DNA of 64,000 bases, taken from the NCBI GenBank assembly GCA_902557155.1, contig CACDYR010000001.1, positions 124,001 through 188,000 on the forward strand, in the 5' to 3' direction. The notes under the pieces were generated by a model. It was not told the origin of the DNA. It made no database searches and saw nothing but the letters and a program-made list of their open reading frames with translations. The stretch comes from an uncultured Pelagibacteraceae bacterium. GTDB taxonomy: Bacteria > Pseudomonadota > Alphaproteobacteria > Pelagibacterales > Pelagibacteraceae. The position numbers and the translations under genes are program-made. Below are positions 57,301 to 64,000 of the stretch, piece after piece (the stretch's first letter is position 1; each line of letters opens with the position of its first letter).

Positions 57301-59076
57301 TTAATTGAGATTCTGCTTTTTTTTAAGCTCTTTTAGCTCATTGAATGTGGACTCGCTCATATCCACAGAAAACTTCGATTCTAATTCCTGTATTCTGAAC
57401 TCAAGATCATAATTCATTAAATCTCTAGAGATGTCCTCTAATAATTCAATTATTTTTTGATCGTCGTCAGATTGATTTTTTAGTATATGCTTAATTGGAG
57501 CAAATTTGTTTATTTTTTCTGTTAATTGAATATCTAAGTTAAGATCTTGAATCGTAATTTGTGAACCAGATTTTAATTTTTCAACAATCATTTCAAATAT
57601 TTTTTTATTAAACTCAGTAAATAATTTAATATTCTCAATTAAATGTATATTTTCTTGCAACAAATCTAATTTATTTATAACCAAATATAATAAAGAATAC
57701 TCTTTTAATTCAACACCAGTCAAAGACTGGGTTTCTTGAAAATATTTTTTCGTAGTTTCTAAAGATTTTGTTTTCTTCGAATAAAATCTTTTATTATTTT
57801 GGTTAGAATGTGGTGTTAACTCAGCAATTTTTTCTAAAAAATATTCTAAAACATATTTTTTTATAAAATCGTCTTTAATTGTATTTGCAATTCCTCTAAG
57901 TTTTTTCTCAAAAATAGCCATCGATGATGGATTATTTTTAGTTTGTTTTTTATAATGACTAAAAATAAATTGATGAATTGATAACTTACTCTGCTTTGTA
58001 AAATCTACAAAATTAGCCTTACCATTTTTATTTACAAAACTATCTGGATCTTCTTTATCTGGCAGAAATAAGAATGAAATTTGTTTTTCAGGTTTAAGTT
58101 CTTTAATTGAATGTTCAGCGGCTCTAACAGCAGCTTTGTATCCGCTTTCATCACCATCAAAACAAATTACGATATCGTCAAAAAATTGGTTTAAGGTTAA
58201 AATTTGCTTATCAGTTAAAGATGTACCAAGATTTGCCACAACATTATCAATTCCATTTTTGCTAAGACCCACAACATCCATATATCCCTCAACTAGATAA
58301 ATGTGATCAATTTTATTAGAAAGTTTTCTCGCTAAATCTAAATTATATAAATTTGATCCTTTTTTAAAAAAATTTGTTTCAGGCGAATTTATATATTTTG
58401 CTAAGTAATCTAAATTTTCAATTATTCTTCCTCCTAATGCAATGGGTTGACCTGAGATATTATTAATTGGAAATATTAATCTACCTCTAAATCTTTCAAC
58501 ATAAATTTTTTTTTTTTCGTCTAAATAGAATAAACCAGTTTCTACTAAAGTTTGTTCACTATAATCTTTTTTTAATTTTTCAAAAAAATTTGGATTTTTT
58601 TCTATGTATCCTATCTTAAACTTTTTAACTTCATCTTTGCCTAATGATCTATTTTTTAAGTAATCCCTAGCAATAGAATAATCTTCATTTTTTAATAGTT
58701 CATTGTGATAAAAATCTACATAAAGGCTAAAAATAGATTTATACTCATTCCATTTTTTCTCTCTTTCTTCATCTTGTTTTGAAAACATATATGGCTGCAT
58801 ACCTGCTAATTGAGCTAGATATTTAACTGCCTCTCCAAATTTTAAATTTTGAGTTTTCATTACAAAATCAAAAATATTACCGTGCTCTGAAGTTGCAAAA
58901 CAGTGATAAAATTCTTTTTCGTCATTCACAGTAAAGGAAGGTGTTTTTTCATTTTTGAAAGGTGATAAACCTACAAATTCTTTGCCTCTTTTTTTTAAGG
59001 AAACAGTTTTTGATACTACTGTTGAAACTTTCAACCTGTTTTTAATTTCATCAAGATACTCTTTGGGGTATTTCAT
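57301..59076 (-). CDS. dnaG: DNA primase DnaG
   Basis: A 591-residue primase: N-terminal CHC2-type domain, TOPRIM core (VEGYMDVVGLSKNGIDNVVANLGTSLT, FDGDESGYKAA), and a C-terminal DnaB-interacting helical part. The four zinc-ligand positions (E. coli Cys40, His43, Cys61, Cys64) are Ser38, Lys41, Cys59 and Thr62, so this domain cannot bind zinc in the usual way; related alphaproteobacterial primases look alike from memory. It shares one base with yqeY. Confidence 0.95.
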   Translation of the reverse strand: MKYPKEYLDEIKNRLKVSTVVSKTVSLKKRGKEFVGLSPFKNEKTPSFTVNDEKEFYHCFATSEHGNIFDFVMKTQNLKFGEAVKYLAQLAGMQPYMFSKQDEEREKKWNEYKSIFSLYVDFYHNELLKNEDYSIARDYLKNRSLGKDEVKKFKIGYIEKNPNFFEKLKKDYSEQTLVETGLFYLDEKKKIYVERFRGRLIFPINNISGQPIALGGRIIENLDYLAKYINSPETNFFKKGSNLYNLDLARKLSNKIDHIYLVEGYMDVVGLSKNGIDNVVANLGTSLTDKQILTLNQFFDDIVICFDGDESGYKAAVRAAEHSIKELKPEKQISFLFLPDKEDPDSFVNKNGKANFVDFTKQSKLSIHQFIFSHYKKQTKNNPSSMAIFEKKLRGIANTIKDDFIKKYVLEYFLEKIAELTPHSNQNNKRFYSKKTKSLETTKKYFQETQSLTGVELKEYSLLYLVINKLDLLQENIHLIENIKLFTEFNKKIFEMIVEKLKSGSQITIQDLNLDIQLTEKINKFAPIKHILKNQSDDDQKIIELLEDISRDLMNYDLEFRIQELESKFSVDMSESTFNELKELKKKQNLN

Positions 59077-59537
59077 TATTTGTTCAATAGCTCTTTGATC
59101 AACGATCCTGCTTTAGAAAAATCAATTTCGTCTGCATGAGTTTTTTTAAGTTCACCCATAACTTTTCCCATATCTTTTAATGAATTTGCTCCAATTTTCA
59201 AAATAACATCTGCACAAATTTTCTTCGTTTCTTCTTCGCTAAGCTGTTTGGGTAAAAAACTTGTTAAAATATCATATTCATTTTGTTCAACCTCTAAAAG
59301 ATCTGTTCTATTGTTTTTTTTATAAATATCGATCGATTCGGCTCGTTGTTTTACCATTTTTTTTAAAAGTTTTTTGATATCCTCATCATCCGTTTCTTTT
59401 TTGTTAGGGCCTGATCTGTTAACAATATCCAAATCCTTAATCGAAGATAATATTAACCTATAGGTTGATATTTTATTTTTATCTTTCGATTTTAAAGCAT
59501 TTTTATATTCGTTTTCGATAGTCTGTTTTAATGACAT
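59076..59537 (-). CDS. yqeY: YqeY/GatB-tail domain protein
   Basis: A 153-residue protein of the YqeY family: EYKNALKSKDKNKISTYRLILSSIKD, KMVKQRAESIDIYKKNNR, EYDILTSFLPKQLSEEE and a late GKVMGELKKTHADEIDFSKAGSLIKELL. The domain resembles the tail of GatB and may bind tRNA or tRNA-dependent amidotransferase; function is unproven. It heads the yqeY-dnaG-rpoD operon, divergent from carA. Confidence 0.93.
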   Translation of the reverse strand: MSLKQTIENEYKNALKSKDKNKISTYRLILSSIKDLDIVNRSGPNKKETDDEDIKKLLKKMVKQRAESIDIYKKNNRTDLLEVEQNEYDILTSFLPKQLSEEETKKICADVILKIGANSLKDMGKVMGELKKTHADEIDFSKAGSLIKELLNK

Positions 59538-59613
59538 AATTTTTTAATCTACTTTAAAGAAAAAATTCTTCAAAAGAAAAATTGTTTTTTTACAATTTTA
59601 TATTACATCTCTG

Positions 59614-59642
59614 TTGCGATAATAAAGCAATTATTGTATTAA
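59614..59642 (+). promoter_or_regulatory. candidate carAB promoter
   Basis: TTGCGA (59614-59619), a 17-base spacer and TATTAA (59637-59642) lie 21 bases ahead of the carA start in the 126-base divergent gap with yqeY. The gap also holds AT-rich palindromic stretches. Moderate match only. Confidence 0.35.
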
Positions 59643-59663
59643 CCTTTAACTCATGAGTTGTAA

Positions 59664-60860
59664 TTGATCAAAAAAGCAAAAAAAACTAACTCAAAAATAA
59701 AATCTCAAATTAATACAGGCGTTTTAGTTCTTGAAAATAAAAAGTTATTTAAAGGAATTGGAATTGGATACCAAGGAGAAGCCACAGGCGAAGTTTGCTT
59801 TAATACATCCTTAACAGGCTATCAAGAAATCATCTCTGATCCGTCATATGCAGGTCAAATTATTAACTTTACTTTTCCCCATATTGGAAATGTTGGAACC
59901 AATAAAGAAGATCATGAATCTGATAAAATATGGGCAAGAGGAGTGATAATTAATTCTGAAATAACTTCACCCTCAAATTACAGATCATTCCTACATTTAG
60001 ATACTTGGCTAAAGAAAAATAAAATTGTTGGAATTACTGGCTTAGATACCAGAAGCCTAACAAACTTTATAAGAGACAAAGGCGCCCCCAAAGGTACTAT
60101 TAGTTATTCAAAAAAAGGAAAATTTAATATTAATAAATTGACCAACTCTACAATAAAATGGAGTGGATTAAAAAATCTTGATCTTGCAGAAGTAGTTTCA
60201 ACCCAGAAAAATTATATTTGGAAAGGTCTTAAAACATGGAAAAAAGAACTTGGATATAAAAAAAATAATAAGAGCTCATTTCATGTTGTTGCAATTGATT
60301 ATGGAATTAAAAAAAACATCTTAAGATATTTCTCTGACTTCAACTGTAAAGTTACAGTTGTCTCCTGTAAAACTAGTGCCCACAAAATTTTAGCTTTAAA
60401 ACCAGATGGAATATTTTTATCAAATGGTCCTGGAGATCCAGCGGCAACAGGGAAATATGCTATAGAAATTATTAAAGATCTAATTAAAAAAAATTTACCA
60501 ATATTTGGTATTTGTTTGGGTCATCAAATTTTAGCATTAGCATTAGGTGGTAAAACAAAAAAAATGAAGCTTGGTCATAGAGGGGCAAATCATCCTGTTA
60601 AAAATTTAATTCATGATAATGTAGAAATAACAAGTCAAAACCATGGATTTGAAGTAGTTAAAGAAACATTGCCAAAAAATATTGAAGTCACACATAAATC
60701 TTTATTTGATAATAGTATTGAAGGTATCAAACTAAAAAATAAGCCAGTCTTTTCAGTTCAATATCATCCAGAGTCTAATCCGGGTCCTCAAGATAGTGTT
60801 TATTTGTTTCAAGAATTTATTAACAACATAAAAAAAAATGCCAAAAAGAAAAGATATTAA
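59664..60860 (+). CDS. carA: carbamoyl-phosphate synthase small subunit CarA
   Basis: A 398-residue glutamine amidotransferase subunit. The N-terminal domain has [26 protein letters not shown] and [20 protein letters not shown]; the class I GATase has the nucleophile Cys in [17 protein letters not shown] and His/Glu in [10 protein letters not shown]. The frame opens with TTG 59664, since no in-frame ATG precedes the conserved region; it supplies ammonia to CarB. It overlaps carB by 23 bases. Confidence 0.94.
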   Translation: MIKKAKKTNSKIKSQINTGVLVLENKKLFKGIGIGYQGEATGEVCFNTSLTGYQEIISDPSYAGQIINFTFPHIGNVGTNKEDHESDKIWARGVIINSEITSPSNYRSFLHLDTWLKKNKIVGITGLDTRSLTNFIRDKGAPKGTISYSKKGKFNINKLTNSTIKWSGLKNLDLAEVVSTQKNYIWKGLKTWKKELGYKKNNKSSFHVVAIDYGIKKNILRYFSDFNCKVTVVSCKTSAHKILALKPDGIFLSNGPGDPAATGKYAIEIIKDLIKKNLPIFGICLGHQILALALGGKTKKMKLGHRGANHPVKNLIHDNVEITSQNHGFEVVKETLPKNIEVTHKSLFDNSIEGIKLKNKPVFSVQYHPESNPGPQDSVYLFQEFINNIKKNAKKKRY

Positions 60861-63800
60861 AAAAATACTAGTTGTGGGAGCTGGTCCAATAATTATAGGA
60901 CAAGCATGTGAATTTGATTATTCAGGGACACAAGCATGTAAAGCTCTAAAAGATGAGGGTTATAAAGTGGTCTTAATAAACTCAAATCCTGCAACAATTA
61001 TGACAGATCCAGACGTTGCTGATAAAACTTATATTGAGCCCATTACACTTGATGTATTAGAAAAAATTCTCAAAAAAGAAAAACCAGATGCAATTCTACC
61101 GACAATGGGTGGCCAAACCGCTCTTAACCTTGCGATGGAAGCAGAGAAAAAAGGAATTTTAAAAAAATACAAAATTGAATTGATCGGAGCAAATTCTAAA
61201 GCAATTTCTAATGCCGAGGATAGAAAGAAATTTAGAAAAAACATGATTGATATTGGTTTAGATCTACCAAAATCTGAAATTGTTAATAACAATAACCAAG
61301 CATCAAAAGTATTAAAAAAAATTGGATTGCCAGCAATTATAAGACCTGCATTTACGCTTGGTGGACTTGGTGGGGGAATAGCCAAAACTAGAAAAGATTA
61401 TTTTAAGATTGTTAAAAATGGATTGCATGAATCTCCAGTAAGCCAGGTTCTTGTAGAAGAATGTTTGGAAGGTTGGAAAGAATTTGAGATGGAGGTAGTA
61501 AGAGATAAGAAAGATAACTGTATCATCATTTGCTCAATTGAAAATATAGATCCAATGGGAATTCATACGGGTGACTCAGTAACAATTGCACCAGCTCTTA
61601 CACTTACAGATAAAGAATACCAAGTAATGAGAAATGCATCTATTGCATGTTTGAGAAAAATTGGAGTTGAAACTGGAGGATCAAATGTTCAGTTTGCTAT
61701 CAATCCTAAAAATGGTCGAATGGTTGTCATTGAAATGAATCCACGTGTATCAAGATCATCAGCACTTGCATCAAAAGCAACTGGATTTCCAATTGCGAAA
61801 GTGGCTGCAAAATTAGCGGTTGGTTATACTCTGGATGAATTAAAAAATGAAATAACTAAAGTTACTCCCGCATCATTTGAACCAAGTATAGATTATGTGG
61901 TGACTAAAATTCCAAGATTTACATTTGAAAAATTTTCTTCTTCTCCTGCAACCTTAGGGACATCAATGAAATCGGTAGGTGAAGCAATGGCTATTGGAAG
62001 AAACTTTAAAGAATCTTTACAAAAGGCGCTGGTATCTCTTGAAACTGGTTTTTCAGGTTTAGACATAATTTTTGATTTAAATAAAAAGCAAATTGAAAAG
62101 AAGCTTAAAGAAACTATTCCAAATAAGATATTACTAGTCGCTGAAGCAATTAGAAAAAAAATAGACCTAAAGAAAATATATAATTTATCCAAAATTGATC
62201 CTTGGTTTTTAGAACAAATTAAAGAGATAGTCGATTGTGAAACACAAATAAAAACTAAAGGACTTCCTAGGGATTTTGCAGAATTTAATAGAATAAAATC
62301 AATAGGATTTTCTGATAAAAAACTTTCGGAATTAACTAAAACGTCTGAAGAAATTGTTAGAAGAAAAAGGTCAGCGCTTAAAATACTTCCAGTTTATAAA
62401 AAAGTAGATACTTGTGCAGCTGAATTCAAATCGTTTACGCCTTATATGTATTCTACATATCAAAGAAACTTTTCAATTAACTCAGAATGTGAAGCAGATC
62501 CATCTAATAAGAAAAAAATAATTATTCTTGGTGGAGGACCAAATAGAATTGGTCAAGGAATTGAGTTTGACTATTGCTGTTGTCAGGCAAGTTTTTCATT
62601 AAAAGATGCAGGTTTTGAGACTATTATGATTAATTGTAACCCTGAAACAGTATCAACAGACTATGATACGAGTGATCGATTATACTTTGAACCTTTAAAA
62701 GAAGAATACGTTTTTAATATAATTAAAAAGGAACAAGAAAAAGGAAACCTAATAGGCGTGATAGCTCAGTTTGGTGGGCAAACTCCAATTAAACTTGCTA
62801 AATTTTTACACGACAACAAGCTTCCAATTTTAGGAACTCAATATACTTCTATCGATTTAGCAGAAGATAGAGATCGATTTAGAAGTTTATTAAATAAATT
62901 AAAACTTAAGCAGGCAGAGAGTGGAATTGCAAAGACATTTAATCAAGCAATAAAAATTGCAGATAAAATAGGCTTACCATTAATGGTAAGACCTTCGTAT
63001 GTTTTAGGTGGAAGAGCAATGGAAATTGTTCATGAAAAAAATCAGCTTAAAAAATTTGTTGAAGAAGCTTTTAAAGCTGCAGACGAAAATCCAATTTTGA
63101 TTGATAAATTTATCGATCATGCAATGGAAGTAGATGTTGATGCCATATCAGATGGAAAACAGGTCCACGTTGCAGGCATTATGCAACATATCGAAGAAGC
63201 TGGAATTCATTCAGGGGACTCGGCGTGTAGCCTGCCCCCTGTATCTATTAAACCGTACCTTCTTAAGGAAATAGAAAATCAAACAAAAAAATTAGCGATA
63301 GCTTTAAATGTTAAAGGTTTCATGAATATACAGTTTGCAATTAAAAAAGATGAAATTTATGTGATTGAAGTTAATCCAAGAGCTAGTCGAACAGTGCCTT
63401 TTGTTTCAAAAGCAAAAGGATTGCCTCTAGCTAAAATCGCATCAAGAGTAATGGCTGGTGAAAAGTTATCTAAGTTTAATTTAAAAGATAAATCTAAAGG
63501 TATGTATGCAGTTAAAGAGGCTGTATTCCCATTTAATAAATTTCCAAACAGTGACTTATTGTTAGGACCTGAAATGAAATCAACTGGGGAAGTTATGGGA
63601 TTTGATAAAAATTTTGGAATGGCTTTTGCCAAAAGTCAAATCGCAGCAGCTAACTCATTACCAAAACAAGGATTAGCTTTTATATCTCTCAAAGATAGTC
63701 ACAAAGATGAAGGAATAGATTTAGCTAAAGAACTTCTTAAACTTAAGTTTACATTATGTGCAACTAGAGGAACTGCAGAATATATACGAAAGCATGGGAT

Positions 63801-64000
63801 GAAATGTAAAATTATAAATAAAGTAAGCACAGGTTCACCACATATAGTAGATGTTTTAGACTCTAAAAAGATTGCATTAGTGATAAATACTGGAGGTGGA
63901 AATAGTGAACATCGATTAAGTGATGCAATAGCTTTAAGAAGAGCAACATTGAAAAACAAAGTTCCTTATTGTACCAATATGTCTACTGCTCAAGCATGTT
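60838..64000 (+). CDS. carB: carbamoyl-phosphate synthase large subunit CarB (partial, runs off window)
   Basis: From ATG 60838, 1054 codons are present without a stop; about 20 more are expected. Two ATP-grasp halves: [25 protein letters not shown] at the start and [21 protein letters not shown] in the middle, with [14 protein letters not shown] and [14 protein letters not shown] loops, [20 protein letters not shown] and [20 protein letters not shown]. The C-terminal MGS-like domain begins near 63660. It makes carbamoyl phosphate for pyrimidine and arginine synthesis. Confidence 0.97.
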   Translation, partial: MPKRKDIKKILVVGAGPIIIGQACEFDYSGTQACKALKDEGYKVVLINSNPATIMTDPDVADKTYIEPITLDVLEKILKKEKPDAILPTMGGQTALNLAMEAEKKGILKKYKIELIGANSKAISNAEDRKKFRKNMIDIGLDLPKSEIVNNNNQASKVLKKIGLPAIIRPAFTLGGLGGGIAKTRKDYFKIVKNGLHESPVSQVLVEECLEGWKEFEMEVVRDKKDNCIIICSIENIDPMGIHTGDSVTIAPALTLTDKEYQVMRNASIACLRKIGVETGGSNVQFAINPKNGRMVVIEMNPRVSRSSALASKATGFPIAKVAAKLAVGYTLDELKNEITKVTPASFEPSIDYVVTKIPRFTFEKFSSSPATLGTSMKSVGEAMAIGRNFKESLQKALVSLETGFSGLDIIFDLNKKQIEKKLKETIPNKILLVAEAIRKKIDLKKIYNLSKIDPWFLEQIKEIVDCETQIKTKGLPRDFAEFNRIKSIGFSDKKLSELTKTSEEIVRRKRSALKILPVYKKVDTCAAEFKSFTPYMYSTYQRNFSINSECEADPSNKKKIIILGGGPNRIGQGIEFDYCCCQASFSLKDAGFETIMINCNPETVSTDYDTSDRLYFEPLKEEYVFNIIKKEQEKGNLIGVIAQFGGQTPIKLAKFLHDNKLPILGTQYTSIDLAEDRDRFRSLLNKLKLKQAESGIAKTFNQAIKIADKIGLPLMVRPSYVLGGRAMEIVHEKNQLKKFVEEAFKAADENPILIDKFIDHAMEVDVDAISDGKQVHVAGIMQHIEEAGIHSGDSACSLPPVSIKPYLLKEIENQTKKLAIALNVKGFMNIQFAIKKDEIYVIEVNPRASRTVPFVSKAKGLPLAKIASRVMAGEKLSKFNLKDKSKGMYAVKEAVFPFNKFPNSDLLLGPEMKSTGEVMGFDKNFGMAFAKSQIAAANSLPKQGLAFISLKDSHKDEGIDLAKELLKLKFTLCATRGTAEYIRKHGMKCKIINKVSTGSPHIVDVLDSKKIALVINTGGGNSEHRLSDAIALRRATLKNKVPYCTNMSTAQAC

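Noticed and set aside
61029-63959. Several minus-strand ORFs of 86-118 codons
   Set aside because: All are antisense shadows of carB, whose translation is fully conserved throughout.
1-64000. CRISPR arrays, insertion sequences, prophage, integrase/attachment sites
   Set aside because: No spaced repeat arrays, transposase, phage or recombinase genes were seen on either strand; the short TGGG and TTTTGATTCA repeats are promoter-scale only.

Overview
The window is dense, very AT-rich bacterial chromosome. Genes abut or overlap by a few bases, intergenic gaps are short, and no insertion sequence, prophage or CRISPR array is visible. A single proteorhodopsin gene, alphaproteobacterial-type DksA and DnaG (both lacking zinc ligands), and gene runs such as yqeY-dnaG-rpoD beside carAB and lpxC-bamD-ligA point to a marine alphaproteobacterium of the SAR11 / Pelagibacterales group. 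That assignment is inferred from gene content; no marker phylogeny was run.

Layout. 1-1429: a leftward run of small metabolic genes (glycerate-kinase-like P-loop kinase, Gfa-like protein, VOC protein, small hypothetical). 1575-3255: umuDC translesion polymerase. 3265-8098: complete leftward urease operon ureDABCEFG. 8155-12935: a DUF1800/DUF1501 secreted-protein pair and two membrane-linked glycosyltransferase genes. 13014-13740: dksA with a near-consensus promoter, followed by two tiny overlapping membrane-peptide ORFs. 13745-17641: GST, ferredoxin reductase, 2Fe-2S ferredoxin, fatty acid desaturase and a blue-tuned proteorhodopsin with a strong terminator. 17850-31537: housekeeping metabolism and repair (prpE, SMR transporter, dihydroorotase, ygfZ, tRNA-Leu, nadA, nadC, MazG-like, fumC, AsmA-like, uvrD-type helicase, M24 peptidase).

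31520-52363 is one leftward division and cell-wall (dcw) supercluster. In transcription order it reads mraZ, ftsZ, rsmH, ftsL, ftsI, murE-murF fusion, mraY, murD, ftsW, murG, murC, murB, ddl, ftsQ, a half-length ftsA-like gene, lpxC, bamD, ligA. It starts from a sigma-70-like promoter whose -10 box lies among 10-bp-spaced TGGG repeats, the likely MraZ operator. 52543-64000 holds rnpB, an AmpD-like amidase, mlaA-mlaC, two tRNAs directly behind rpoD, dnaG, yqeY and the divergent carA-carB (carB runs off the window).

Points that stand out: an FtsA reduced to a 1C-like domain plus an amphipathic tail while FtsZ keeps its C-terminal peptide; relocation of ftsZ to the head of the dcw cluster; the MurE-MurF fusion; a tRNA-Val(GAC) with perfect stems but altered elbow loops; the small membrane ORFs behind dksA; and a 12-bp inverted repeat over the desaturase promoter. 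No whole new defence or mobile system is visible. The best candidate for undescribed biology is the rebuilt FtsA/FtsZ arrangement.
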